From positions 1-64,000 of the forward strand of contig DATJJY010000045.1 of NCBI GenBank assembly GCA_035491895.1: a stretch of DNA of 64,000 bases, given 5' to 3'. Below the pieces are notes generated by a model, which worked only from the letters and a program-made list of their open reading frames with translations, was not told where the DNA came from and made no database searches. This DNA comes from DASTHG01 sp035491895. GTDB lineage: Bacteria; Gemmatimonadota; Gemmatimonadetes; Gemmatimonadales; GWC2-71-9. Positions 14,329-23,900 of this stretch are shown here, in pieces (the first letter of the stretch is position 1; each line of letters opens with the position of its first letter). The translations under genes and the position numbers were made by a program.

Positions 14329-15072
14329 GTGCCACCGCCCGCATCCCGCTGCCTCGTCGTGGCCGACGCCCACCTGGGCCAGGTCCCCGAGTCCGTCGCT
14401 CGCGCCTTCCATACCTTCCTCGATACGGTGCCGCAGCCGGGCGACGAGCTGGTCGTCAACGGCGATCTGTTCGACTTCTGGTTCGAGTACGGCACCGTGG
14501 TGCCGCGCCGCCACCTCGCGACCGTCATGAAGCTCGCCGGCCTCGTGCAGCGCGGCATTCCGGTCACGTTCCTGGGCGGCAACCACGACCGCTGGGGCGG
14601 CGACTTCCTGCGCCGGGACATGGGGATCGGCTACCACTCCGGCGCTGCCGAGCTCGTCCTCGCGGGCCGGCGGGCGCTCGTGGTGCACGGCGACGGACTG
14701 ACCGAACAGCACTGGAGCGGCGCCCTGCTCCACTGGCTGCTGCGCCAGCCGCTGACCATCGCTGTGTTCCGCATGCTGCACCCCGCGATCGGGTTCTGGA
14801 TCGCCGACCGGTTGTCGGGAACGCTGGCCGACAGCACCAAGGACAAGGCGGTGCTCGACCGGGCTGAAGCGGCGCAGGCGGCGTACGCGCGGGCGCTGCT
14901 CGAGCAGCGGACGGACCTGTCGCTCGTCGTGATGGCGCACACGCACCGTCCCCGGCTCGAGGATGTGGGAAACGGACGCGCGTACGTGAACCCGGGAGCC
15001 TTTCTTGACGGTGGCCGCTATGCGGTGATTACGGCGGAGTCAGTCGATCTGAAGACTTTCACAGACGTCTGA
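14329..15072 (+). CDS. lpxH: UDP-2,3-diacylglucosamine diphosphatase
   Basis: A 247-residue calcineurin-like phosphoesterase of lipid A synthesis, hydrolysing UDP-2,3-diacylglucosamine to lipid X at the inner membrane. Motifs in order: VVADAHLG, GDLFDFWFEYG, GGNHDRW, VHGDGLTE and AHTHRP. GTG at 14329 is preferred because the TAGCTT element sits 7 nt upstream; an in-frame TTG 12 nt earlier is possible. The gene stands alone on the plus strand, divergent from deoC and convergent with murI. Together with the LptE-like and heptose genes it shows the organism makes LPS. Confidence 0.9.
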   Translation: MPPPASRCLVVADAHLGQVPESVARAFHTFLDTVPQPGDELVVNGDLFDFWFEYGTVVPRRHLATVMKLAGLVQRGIPVTFLGGNHDRWGGDFLRRDMGIGYHSGAAELVLAGRRALVVHGDGLTEQHWSGALLHWLLRQPLTIAVFRMLHPAIGFWIADRLSGTLADSTKDKAVLDRAEAAQAAYARALLEQRTDLSLVVMAHTHRPRLEDVGNGRAYVNPGAFLDGGRYAVITAESVDLKTFTDV

Positions 15073-15092
15073 CGTCAGACGTCTGACGTCAG
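15064..15092. repeat. palindromic 14-nt tandem repeat between convergent genes
   Basis: ACGTCTGACGTCAG occurs twice in tandem and contains a perfect 18-bp palindrome. It fills the gap between the convergent lpxH and murI and overlaps the lpxH stop. It could fold as a bidirectional hairpin terminator, although no T-tract follows on either strand. It shares the core CAGACGTCTG with copies at 53702 and 57596. Confidence 0.7.
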
Positions 15093-15094
15093 AA

Positions 15095-15895
15095 TCACCC
15101 GAGCGAGACGACCTCCACCTCTTGCAGTCGTTCGCCGAGGAACCGTGCTCCCACATTGCGGAAGTGCGGCTCGTCGTCCGACACGACGAACTCGTGCGTG
15201 ACGTGGCTGTCGTCCGACGTCGCCAGTCCGCCCGCCGCGAGCTGGCGCACCACCTCCGCCGCCGTCTCTTCCGCGCTGTCGATCAGACGCACCGTCGGCC
15301 CCAGCACCCGGGAGAGCAGCGGCTTGAGGAGGGGATAGTGGGTGCAACCGAGGACCAGGACGTCGACGTCCGCGGCGAGAAGCGGCTCGAGGTACTCGCG
15401 CGCGACGAGCTCCGTCGCGGGATGGTCGAACCACCCTTCCTCGATGAGCGGCACGAAGAGCGGGCACGCCTGCGAGATGACGGTCGCGTCGGGGCGCAGC
15501 GCCTTGATGGCGCGCTCGTAGGCACCGCTCGCGATCGTGCCCGCGGTCCCGATCACGCCGATGCGGCCGCTCCGGGTCGCTCTGGTGGCCGCCCACGACC
15601 CCGGCTCGATCACGCCGATGACGGGGACCGGCGAGCGCGAGCGCAGCTCGTCGAGGGCATGGGCGGTGCTCGTGTTGCAGGCGACGACGACCATCTTCAC
15701 GCCGCGTTCCAGCAAATACTGGAGGATCTCGGCGCTGTAGCGACGCACCGTCTCGGGGGACTTCGGACCATAGGGAACGCGCGCCGTATCGCCGAAGTAC
15801 ACGACCGACTCCCGCGGCAGGTGCTCGAAGATCGCGTGCGCGACGGTGAGCCCGCCGATGCCGGAGTCGAAGACGCCGAGCGGAGCGGCGTTCAC
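15095..15895 (-). CDS. murI: glutamate racemase
   Basis: A 266-residue cofactor-independent racemase supplying D-glutamate for peptidoglycan. Signatures: FDSGIGGLTV, VPYGPKSPETV, VVACNTSTAHAL (first catalytic Cys) and VLGCTHYPLLKP (second catalytic Cys). The GTG start overlaps the upstream stop (GTGA). It is the last gene of a cluster running from the zinc-ribbon genes through a lipid kinase and a DUF5683 protein. It ends at the palindromic repeat facing lpxH. Confidence 0.95.
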   Translation of the reverse strand: MNAAPLGVFDSGIGGLTVAHAIFEHLPRESVVYFGDTARVPYGPKSPETVRRYSAEILQYLLERGVKMVVVACNTSTAHALDELRSRSPVPVIGVIEPGSWAATRATRSGRIGVIGTAGTIASGAYERAIKALRPDATVISQACPLFVPLIEEGWFDHPATELVAREYLEPLLAADVDVLVLGCTHYPLLKPLLSRVLGPTVRLIDSAEETAAEVVRQLAAGGLATSDDSHVTHEFVVSDDEPHFRNVGARFLGERLQEVEVVSLG

Positions 15896-16362
15896 GGACG
15901 CGGCAAGGGGAAGCTCACGCCGACGCCTCCCGGCAGCGCCTGGACCTTCAGGTCTTTGGGAAAATCCCTCAGATGCGCCGCGACGAACGCCTCGGCGCCC
16001 GCGAAGAGATGGTTGAACCCCCAGAGCACGAGCCAGTCCTGCACCTCCTGGCGCTTGGCGTGCAGGTTCGGGAGGTTTGCTTCCTTGAAGTAGTTCGCCT
16101 CCTGCTGCGCTTTCAGGGTCATGTACATCGTCGTCCCTTCCCAGACCACGAAGATCGCCCCGGTGACGTTGCGGCCGGTGGCGGCCTGTCCCCAGCCGGG
16201 GAGCAGCAGAGAGCGCCACAGCGCGCCGATCGGGCCGACGAGATGCGAGGTGTCGGCGGGCGCCGCGGCGCGAGGCTGCGTGTCTTGCGGCGTCTGGGCG
16301 GACAGGCGGACGGCCGGTCGGGCGGTCAAAGTCAAAACCAATAGGATCGACAGCCCTTTCAT
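15892..16362 (-). CDS. DUF5683-family membrane protein
   Basis: A 156-residue protein with an N-terminal signal or anchor (MKGLSILLVLTLTA...LSAQ) and the motif SLLLPGWGQAATGRNVTGAIF typical of DUF5683/P13-like proteins, followed by a second hydrophobic segment (WLVLWGFNHLFAGAEAFVAAHL). The function is unknown; such proteins are envelope-associated. It overlaps both neighbours by 4 nt (ATGA upstream, GTGA downstream), so it is tightly coupled to the lipid kinase and murI. Confidence 0.8.
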   Translation of the reverse strand: MKGLSILLVLTLTARPAVRLSAQTPQDTQPRAAAPADTSHLVGPIGALWRSLLLPGWGQAATGRNVTGAIFVVWEGTTMYMTLKAQQEANYFKEANLPNLHAKRQEVQDWLVLWGFNHLFAGAEAFVAAHLRDFPKDLKVQALPGGVGVSFPLPRP

Positions 16363-17252
16363 TGTGCCACCAGCACGTTCAGACACCCCGGCTCCACCGT
16401 CACGGTGCACTCCCGCGTCTCCGGCGTGCGCAGCTCTCCATCGAGATGCAACAGCAACGGCGCCTCCGGCGAACGGATCGTGAGCGAGCGCGTGCGAACT
16501 ATCGTCACTTCTTTCATTCCGCCGTGCGTTCCTCGCATCACACGCGGCAGCGCGGCGAGGAACCGCGGCAAACCGATCTTCCGAATGATACAGATGTCGA
16601 GCAGGCCGTCCGCAGGGTCGGCGCCCGGAGCGAACCGGTAGCTGCCCCCCGCGGTCGTCCCGTTGCACACCTCGACCATCATCATGTTCCCCTGCTCGCC
16701 GTGCGAGTCGGTGCGGACCTCGAGCAGCGGCGGCCGGAAGCCGGCAAAGGTCCGCAGCACCGGCACCAGGTAAGAGAGAAACCCCTGCAACCCCGGCATC
16801 GCGTTGCGGGTCCGGACGACGGCGGGCCCGAAGCCGAATCCCAGCGTGTTCACGAAGTACTCGCCCAGCACCTTCCCCGCATCGAAGCGGCGCGGTTGGG
16901 CGGCGACGAGACGCGTCACCGCGCGGTCGACGTCGTGGCGGTACACGCCCGTGAGCTTGGCGAAGTCGTTCCCGGTGCCGAGCGGCACGACGCCGAGCGG
17001 CGCACTCGAGCCCGCCGCCAGGAGTCCGTTCGCCACCTCGTGTACCGCTCCGTCCCCGCCCACGGCGATAATCCGCCGCGCGCCGTCCTGAACGGCCCGA
17101 GCGGCCAGCTCGGTGGCCTGCCCCGGCCGCTCGGTCTCGACCAGCTCGACCGTCCAACCGCCGCGGCGAAACGCCCGCACGAGCGGCTCGCGCGCCCGCC
17201 GCGCGGCGCCGCCCCCGGCGGCAGGGTTGAGAATGACGTGAGCATCCGGCAC
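16359..17252 (-). CDS. diacylglycerol/lipid kinase (DagK/YegS family)
   Basis: A 297-residue lipid kinase. The diacylglycerol-kinase catalytic domain shows NPAAGGGAARR, VGGDGAVHEVANGLL and PLGTGNDFAKLTG, the nucleotide-binding signature of the DAGK/YegS family. The C-terminal beta-sandwich ends in LHLDGELRTPE. It probably phosphorylates diacylglycerol or a related lipid for phospholipid recycling. The GTG start is preceded at 12 nt by TAGGTT, a possible -10. It overlaps the DUF5683 gene by 4 nt. Confidence 0.9.
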   Translation of the reverse strand: MPDAHVILNPAAGGGAARRAREPLVRAFRRGGWTVELVETERPGQATELAARAVQDGARRIIAVGGDGAVHEVANGLLAAGSSAPLGVVPLGTGNDFAKLTGVYRHDVDRAVTRLVAAQPRRFDAGKVLGEYFVNTLGFGFGPAVVRTRNAMPGLQGFLSYLVPVLRTFAGFRPPLLEVRTDSHGEQGNMMMVEVCNGTTAGGSYRFAPGADPADGLLDICIIRKIGLPRFLAALPRVMRGTHGGMKEVTIVRTRSLTIRSPEAPLLLHLDGELRTPETRECTVTVEPGCLNVLVAQ

Positions 17253-17284
17253 GCTGGAGGGAACAACCTACTGCACCGACCCGA

Positions 17285-17641
17285 CTACTGCAGGTAATGC
17301 TCGTTCCAGGCGACTTCGAACTCCCATTTGCACGAGGGACAGGGCATGCGCTTCGTCCCCGCCGAAAGCGGGGCCCGCTCGGTGCAGCTGGGACAGACGG
17401 CGTATTCGCTCGTGAAGCCCGCCGGCGGCGTCCCGATCCAGCTGGCCCGTTGCTGGACGACCGTCCACTTCGCAGGCGGCCGCTTGACGAATTCGAGCAT
17501 CGCCTTGGCGACCGCAACCGGTTTCTTGTTCACCTCGAGGGTGGCATGCAGGTCATCTTGTTTCAGGACACGGTACCACGCGCCGCGCCGGATGTGCAGG
17601 TTCACGTTCTCGCACAAGCGGGCGTACAGGGGCTCAGGCAC
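17285..17641 (-). CDS. small zinc-ribbon protein, paralogue of the next gene upstream
   Basis: A 118-residue soluble protein with an N-terminal RNA- or ligand-binding-like part (EPLYARLCENVNLHIRRGAWYRVL) and a C-terminal zinc ribbon (CPSC...CPSC). It aligns over its whole length with the 17657-18013 product, including the end FEVAW(N/D)E.YL. Tandem duplication is evident. No functional family is recognised; the ribbon suggests nucleic-acid or protein binding. Confidence 0.8.
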   Translation of the reverse strand: MPEPLYARLCENVNLHIRRGAWYRVLKQDDLHATLEVNKKPVAVAKAMLEFVKRPPAKWTVVQQRASWIGTPPAGFTSEYAVCPSCTERAPLSAGTKRMPCPSCKWEFEVAWNEHYLQ

Positions 17642-17656
17642 GTCGGAGTCCTCGCG

Positions 17657-18013
17657 TCAGGTCAGATACGCTTCGTCCCAGGCGACCTCGAATTCGAACT
17701 TGCAATAGGCGCACCGCAGGCGGCGCATCCGGGTCGGCAGGGCGGCCCGCTCGCTGCAGCTCGGGCACACGCCGTAGCGCTCGGTGAAGTTGCGCGGTGA
17801 CTTCTTCGCGTCCTCGGGACGCTGCGTCACGACGGTCCAGCGCGGCGGCGGGCGCTTGACGATTTCGAGGAACGCCGCGGCCACGACCACGTTGCGGCCG
17901 TTCACCTCGAGCATCGCCTTGAGGCCTTCGACACGAACGACCTTGTACCACGCGCCGCGGCGCAACCGCACGTTGATGTTCTCGCGGAGCCTGGCGTAGA
18001 GGCGTTCGGGCAT
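17657..18013 (-). CDS. small zinc-ribbon protein
   Basis: A 118-residue paralogue of the preceding entry, with CPSC and CAYC zinc-ribbon pairs and the same N-terminal motif ERLYARLRENINVRLRRGAWYKV. The start at 18013 is chosen over a GTG/ATG-type extension to 18028 because it gives the same length and N-terminus as the paralogue. A good sigma70-like promoter lies just upstream. It is the first gene of the cluster that leads to murI. Confidence 0.8.
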   Translation of the reverse strand: MPERLYARLRENINVRLRRGAWYKVVRVEGLKAMLEVNGRNVVVAAAFLEIVKRPPPRWTVVTQRPEDAKKSPRNFTERYGVCPSCSERAALPTRMRRLRCAYCKFEFEVAWDEAYLT

Positions 18014-18027
18014 GGCGGCTGGGACCA

Positions 18028-18055
18028 ATTATGGGGAAACGGCGTCGAGCGTCAA
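18028..18055 (-). promoter_or_regulatory. sigma70-type promoter of the zinc-ribbon/murI cluster
   Basis: TTGACG (18055-18050), 16 nt, CATAAT (18033-18028), then 14 nt to the ATG. One of the best -35/-10 pairs in the window. Confidence 0.6.
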
Positions 18056-18072
18056 ATTCTCGAGACGCCGGT

Positions 18073-18167
18073 GTGGCGGGAGCGTGTAGGAATCGAACCT
18101 ACCGAAGCCCTTGCGAACCCCAGCTGGTTTTGAAGACCAGTCAGACCACCAGGCCCAATCCGCTCCC
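18073..18167 (-). tRNA. selC: tRNA-Sec (anticodon UCA)
   Basis: A 95-nt tRNA with encoded CCA. The anticodon arm CTGGT-CTTCAAA-ACCAG carries UCA, which reads UGA. The T arm is GTAGG-TTCGATT-CCTAC. The acceptor 5' strand GGGAGCGG faces ACGCTCCC, giving 7 clear pairs plus an eighth G/A position. A 6-pair D stem (TTGGGC/GTCTGA with wobbles) and a 7-pair long variable arm closed by a GCAA loop (GGGGTTC/GGGCTTC) complete the 8+5-like selC architecture. This sets it apart from tRNA-Ser. It implies the organism makes selenoproteins; selA, selB and selD are not in the window. Confidence 0.9.
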
Positions 18168-18387
18168 TCGCGCCACCCGCAAGCCGCTGAGAATCTCACT
18201 AGCTGCCCCGCTCCTCCGCCATATGTGAAGGCGGGCGAGCGCGCTTGCGGAACGGTCGTGCGAGGATCCGACAGTCTTTAGTTAATGACCGGTTTTCGGC
18301 GGTGCGCTGCCGCACACTTGCACCGCGACTTGTGGCCTGGACGCCACGCTTTCCGGTCCTGCCCGGCGGTCGTCAGGCGGAATATCA

Positions 18388-18419
18388 GTAACGCAAAATG
18401 GCCCAATTGTTGCAGTTAC
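18388..18419 (+). promoter_or_regulatory. imperfect hairpin upstream of the first phosphatase lipoprotein
   Basis: GTAAC-GCAA ... TTGC-A-GTTAC pair with one bulge about 28 nt before the start codon at 18447. It could be an operator or a leader structure. The rest of the 279-bp gap between tRNA-Sec and this gene shows no other clear feature. Confidence 0.3.
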
Positions 18420-18446
18420 GCCTTGCGACCCCTAGGAGAATTGCGG

Positions 18447-20963
18447 ATGCGCCCGGTCCAACACCGGCTCCTGTGCCAGGCGGTTGCCGTGACCCTGGCC
18501 CTCGGTTTCGTCGCTTGCACCGACACCAACGATCCCCTGCGCCCCGGCGTGCAGGCGTTGTATACGACACCCACCGGTCTCCTCACCGCCAATCCGCCGC
18601 AGATCTTCGTCGGCGCCGGCGACATTTCGAGCTGCAGCAACAGCGGCGACGAGGCGACCGCCAAACTGCTCGACGCGATCCCCAGTCCGGCGACGGTCTA
18701 CAACATCGGCGACGACGCCTACGACAACGGCTCGTCGTCCGAGTTCAACAACTGCTATAACCCGACGTGGGGCCGGCACAAGTCCCGCACCAAGCCCACC
18801 CCGGGAAATCACGAGTACAACTCTAACGGGGCAGCTCCGTACTACGCCTACTTCGGGGCCGCGGCAGGTCCTTCCGGGCGGGGCTACTACAGCTTCGATC
18901 TGGGCGCCTGGCACATCCTCTCGCTCAACAGCAACGTCTCGTCGTCGTCCGGCTCGGCGCAGGATACCTGGCTCCGGGCCGATCTCGCCGCGCACCCGAA
19001 CCAGTGCATCCTGGCGTACTACCATCACCCGCTGTACTCCTCGACGGCCACCTACACCAGCGTCCGGGGGCTCGTGAACGCCCTGTACGCCTACCACGCG
19101 GACCTGATCCTGAACGGGCACCGGCATTTCTATGAACGGCTGAAGCCGATGGATCCGACCGGCAAGTCCGACCCGACGAACGGTGTCCGTGAGATCATCG
19201 CGGGGATGGGTGGAATTGGCAGTGGCAGCCCCAACTCCAGCTATTCCCTCAGTGAGGCGAGCAACGGCAACACTTTTGGTGTACTGAAGCTCTACCTCTA
19301 CGACGACAGCTACGCGTGGAAGTTCGTTCCCGTCGCGGGGAAGACGTACACCGATTCGGGAAGCACCGCCTGCCACTCGTCTGGTGGCGGCGGGGGTGGC
19401 GGGGGTGGCGGGGTGTCGGCGTCGAACTCGACGGTCTCGGCCAATCCGACGTCCTTCACCGCGGGCAGCGGCTCGTCCACGATCACCGTGACGGCGAAGG
19501 ACGGCAACGGCAATACGATCAGCGGCGCCAGCGTGACGGTCACATCGTCCGGGACCGGGAACACCCTCTCCCCGGCTTCCGGCTCGACCAACTCCAGCGG
19601 CGTGTTCACGAGCGCGCTTACTTCGACCGTGGCGGCGACGAAGACCGTGTCCGCCACCATCAACGGCACCGCGATCACACAGACGGCCACCGTCACCGTG
19701 AATCCCGCGTCGAGCGTGTCGGCCTCGTTGTCCACCGTCGGGGCGTCGCCGACGTCGTTCACCGCGGGTGGGAACAGCACCATCACCGTCACCGTCAAGG
19801 ACGGGAGCGGGAACCCGCTGAGCGGGATCCCGGTGACTCTCTCGGCCACCGGAGCCGGCAACAGCTTCACCCAGCCAGCGGCCACGAACGGGAGCGGCGT
19901 CACGACGGGGACGTTCGGCTCCACCGGCGCGGGCTCGCATACGGTGACGGCCGTCGCCGGCGGCGTGACGCTGAATCAGCAACCGGTCGTGTCGGTGAGC
20001 GCCGGATCGGCAAACGCAGGAAACTCCAGCGTGACCGCCCAGCCGACAGCGATCGCCGTGGGGACTGGCTCGTCGACGATTACCGTGACGGTCAAGGATC
20101 AGTTCGGGAATCCCATGAGCGGCTCGAACGTGGTGCTCGCGGCATCCGGCTCCGGGAATACGCTCACGGGGGGCGGCGCGACGAACGCCAGCGGAGTCGC
20201 GACGGGCACCCTCAGCTCGACCGTCATGGAGACGAAGGTCGTCTCGGCCACCGCCGACGGCGTCGCCATCTCGCAGACTGCGTCGGTGTCGGTCACGAAC
20301 CAACCGCCGCCCGGAATCACCCAGACGCTGCTCACCTCGGGCCACGACCCGACCAACACGTCGACCTTCACTACGGCGTCCATCACGCCGGCGGCCAACG
20401 CCCTCGTGACCGTCGCGGTATTGACGCACCAGTCGTCGTCGGCCGCGCCGAACCCGACGTTGACCGGCGGCGGGATGGCGAGCTGGACGGTCGTGGCCAG
20501 CGTCGCCTACGATGGCGCCACGCCGCTCGATCGCCTGACCATCTACCGGGCGATGAGCGCCGCCCCCGGCAGCGGGCCGATCACGATCACCACGAGCGTC
20601 ACGGTCTCCAATTGTCAGTGGATCGTGTCGCAGTGGAGCGGTGTCGACCAATCAGGGACGAACGGCTCGGGCGCTATCGTGCAGACGGCCTCCGCATCCG
20701 GCGCCGCGGTGACGACCCTGACAGCCGCGCTCGCGTCCTTCGCGAGCGGCAATGATGTAGCGTATGGTGCGTTCGGAGTGGCGAACGCTACGGCGGTCGT
20801 GACGGCCGGGAGCGGGTTCACCACGATCGATCAGCAGCCGTCCGGAGAAGGCTCGGTCGGCGATCTCTTCGCGGAATGGGCCGTGAACACTCCCGCCGTG
20901 AATGCGACCTGGCCCAGCAAGCCCGCGGGCGCCCTGGGCGTCGAGATCAAGGCTGGTCCCTGA
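18447..20963 (+). CDS. secreted purple-acid-phosphatase-like lipoprotein with Ig-like repeats
   Basis: An 838-residue lipoprotein (lipobox LGFVAC, Cys24). Residues about 50-290 form a calcineurin-like/purple acid phosphatase domain: GDISSC, GDDAYDNG, PGNHEYN, YYHHPLYS and NGHRHFYERL give the metal-ligand set. A Gly-rich linker leads to three invasin-type Ig-like (Big_1) repeats of about 95 residues (STITVTAKDGNGNTISGA and relatives). A C-terminal beta-rich domain of about 190 residues ends in GVEIKAGP. The start ATG has AGGAGA upstream within a CCCCTAGGAGAA block repeated before the next gene. It is probably a surface phosphomonoesterase. The next gene is its tandem paralogue. Confidence 0.88.
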   Translation: MRPVQHRLLCQAVAVTLALGFVACTDTNDPLRPGVQALYTTPTGLLTANPPQIFVGAGDISSCSNSGDEATAKLLDAIPSPATVYNIGDDAYDNGSSSEFNNCYNPTWGRHKSRTKPTPGNHEYNSNGAAPYYAYFGAAAGPSGRGYYSFDLGAWHILSLNSNVSSSSGSAQDTWLRADLAAHPNQCILAYYHHPLYSSTATYTSVRGLVNALYAYHADLILNGHRHFYERLKPMDPTGKSDPTNGVREIIAGMGGIGSGSPNSSYSLSEASNGNTFGVLKLYLYDDSYAWKFVPVAGKTYTDSGSTACHSSGGGGGGGGGGVSASNSTVSANPTSFTAGSGSSTITVTAKDGNGNTISGASVTVTSSGTGNTLSPASGSTNSSGVFTSALTSTVAATKTVSATINGTAITQTATVTVNPASSVSASLSTVGASPTSFTAGGNSTITVTVKDGSGNPLSGIPVTLSATGAGNSFTQPAATNGSGVTTGTFGSTGAGSHTVTAVAGGVTLNQQPVVSVSAGSANAGNSSVTAQPTAIAVGTGSSTITVTVKDQFGNPMSGSNVVLAASGSGNTLTGGGATNASGVATGTLSSTVMETKVVSATADGVAISQTASVSVTNQPPPGITQTLLTSGHDPTNTSTFTTASITPAANALVTVAVLTHQSSSAAPNPTLTGGGMASWTVVASVAYDGATPLDRLTIYRAMSAAPGSGPITITTSVTVSNCQWIVSQWSGVDQSGTNGSGAIVQTASASGAAVTTLTAALASFASGNDVAYGAFGVANATAVVTAGSGFTTIDQQPSGEGSVGDLFAEWAVNTPAVNATWPSKPAGALGVEIKAGP

Positions 20964-20982
20964 CCCCTAGGAGAAACAACGG

Positions 20983-23900
20983 ATGAGCCCGGTCCAAAAC
21001 CGCCTTCTGTGCCAGACGGTTGCCGTGACCCTGGCCCTCGGTTTCGTCGCCTGTACCGATACCAACGATCCCCTCCGCCCCGGCGTGCAGGCGTTGTACA
21101 CCACACCCACCGGTCTCCTCACCGCCAATCCGCCGCAGATCTTCGTCGGCGCGGGCGACATTTCGAGCTGTAGCAACACCGGCGACGAGGCCACCGCCAA
21201 ACTGCTCGACGCGATCCCCGATCCGGCGACGGTCTACAACATTGGGGACGACGCCTACAACAACGGCACCACCGCCGAATTCGCCTGTTACAACTCGACG
21301 TGGGGGCGCCACAAGTATCGCACCCAACCCACCTCGGGCAATCACGAGTACAACTCCTCAGGCGCCGCCGGCTACTTCCAGTACTTCGGCGCCGCTGCTC
21401 ATCCATCGAGCGTTTCGGACTCGGCCGGTTTCTATAGCTTCAATCTGGGCGCCTGGCACATCATCTCGCTCAACAGCGACATCACGCGATCGGCGGGCTC
21501 CAAGCAAGACAAGTGGCTGGCGGCCGACTTGGCGGCACACCCGAATCAATGCACGCTCGCCTACTGGCATCACCCGCTCTACTCCTCCACCGGCGGGACC
21601 GGCTCGGGGGGCGTGAGCCTCACGTCGATGCGGCCGTTCTGGGACCGGTTGTACGCGGCGCATGCTGACCTCGTTCTGAACGGGCACCGCCATTTCTACG
21701 AGCGGATGGCGTTGATGAAGCCCGACGGCAGCGCCGATCCGACCAACGGCATCCGGGAAATCATCGCGGGTTCGGGGGGCATCGGCGGCGGCAGCGAGAC
21801 GAATCTCTTCCCGCTGCATCAGACCGGCGACGGCAGCACGTTCGGCGTGCTGAAGCTGTACCTGTACGACGACAGCTACGCCTGGAAATTCATCCCCGTC
21901 GCTGGGAAGACCTACACCGACTCGGGGAGCACCGCCTGCCACTCCTCCGGCGGCGGTGGTGGCCCTGGCCCCGTCTCGGCGACGAACTCTACGGTCTCGG
22001 CCAATCCGACATCGTTCACCGTCGGGAGCGGCTCGTCCACGATCACGGTCACCGCCAAGGACGCCAACGGCAACACGCTGAGCGGCTCGAACGTCGTCCT
22101 GGCGTCGACGGGGAGCGGCAACACCTTCACCCCGGCCTCGGGCACCACCAACGGCAGCGGCGTCTTCACGAGCACGTTCACGTCGAGCGTCGCCGAAGGC
22201 AAGACGATTTCGGCGAACATCGACGGCACCGCGATCACCCAGACGGCGTCCGTCACCGTCAACTCTTCGGGAGGCGGGGGCGGCGGCACGATCACCCAGA
22301 CGCTCCTGACTTCGGGCGGCAACGGCGTCAATCAGAGCGTCTACACGACGGCCTCGATCTCTCCCGCGGCGAACGCCCTCGTCACCGTTGCCATCCGGAT
22401 GCGGCGCTCGAGCGGCGCCCTGACCCCGACGGTTACGGGCGGCGGCATGTCGAGCTGGACGCAGGTGGCGAGCCTCGACTACGACCCGCTGTCGACCCCG
22501 ACCTCCCGGCTCCTGGTGTTCCGCGCAATGAGCGGGGCGCCCGGCAGCGGGCCGGTCACCATCACGTTCTCGAGCAGTATCTCGAACGTGGAGTGGAGTG
22601 TCTCCCAGTGGACCGGGGTCGACCAGACGGGAACGAACGGCTCGGGGGCCATCGGACAGACCGGATCCATCGGCGCCGATGCCACCACGTCGCTCTCCAA
22701 GGCGCTGGCGGCGTTCGGCAACGCCAACAACGTCGGCTTCGGCGTCGTCGGTGCGAGCACGGCGGCCCCCGCCGTAACGCCCGGCAGCGGTCTCACCGAG
22801 ATCTCGGAGCCGACCTCGGGTGAATCGACGCTGCTCGAGACCGAGCAGGGCGTGAATGTGAGCACGGTCGCGGCCACCCTCAGCAAGTCGGCCAACGCCG
22901 GCCTGCTCGCCATCGAGATCAAAGCAGGCGCGGGCGGCGGGCCCGCGGTCTCCGCAGCCAATTCGACCGTCGGGGCCAGCTCGCCCATTACAGCCGGTGG
23001 GAGCCCGTCGACAATCACGGTGACAGCGCGGGACGGCAGCAACAATCCCATCAGCGGCGCCACCGTCGTCCTTGCGGCCACCGGCTCCGGTAATACCCTC
23101 ACCCAGCCGTCCGCCACCACCAACGGCAGCGGCGTCGCGACCGGGACGCTGGCATCGACCGTGGCCGAGGACAAGACGATTTCGGCCACGATCAACGGCG
23201 TCGCGATCACCCAGACCGCCACGGTGACCGTCAGTCCTGGAGCCGTGTCGGCCTCCACTTCCACGGTCGGAGCGACCTCGCCGATTACCGCCGGGAGCGG
23301 CACGTCGACGATCACCGTCACGGCAAAGGACGCGAACAACAACCTGATCAGCGGTGCCACCGTCGTCCTAGCCGCTACAGGAACGGGAAACACGCTGACC
23401 CAGCCGTCTGGCACGACGGTGAACGGCGTCGCGACGGGTTCCCTCGCCTCGACCGATGCGGAAACCAAGACCGTCTCGGCGACGATCAACGGCACGTCGA
23501 TCACGCAGACGGCATCGGTCGTCGTCAACCCGGCGGGCCCCGCAGTTTCCGCTGCGAATTCAACCGTCGGTGCAACGTCGCCGATCACGGCGGGCAGCGG
23601 CACCTCGACGATCACGGTCACCGTCATGGACGGCAGCAACAATCCGCTGAGCGGCGTCTCCGTGACCCTTTCGGCGACCGGCATCGGAAACACGATCACC
23701 CAGCCTGCGGCAGCGACGGATGTCAACGGCGTGACGACCGGCTCTTTGAGCTCGACGGCGGCCGGGACCAAGACCATCACCGCGGTGGCCGGCGGCGTCA
23801 CGCTCACTCAGCAGGCCGTCGTGACGGTGACCGCGGGACCGGCTGACGCCGGTCAGTCGACCGTCGCGGCGGCGCCGGCGTCGATCCTCGTCAACACGGG

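Noticed and set aside
18432..20651. 739-codon minus-strand open frame opposite the phosphatase lipoprotein
   Set aside because: It mirrors the repetitive GC-rich coding strand and has no recognisable domain.
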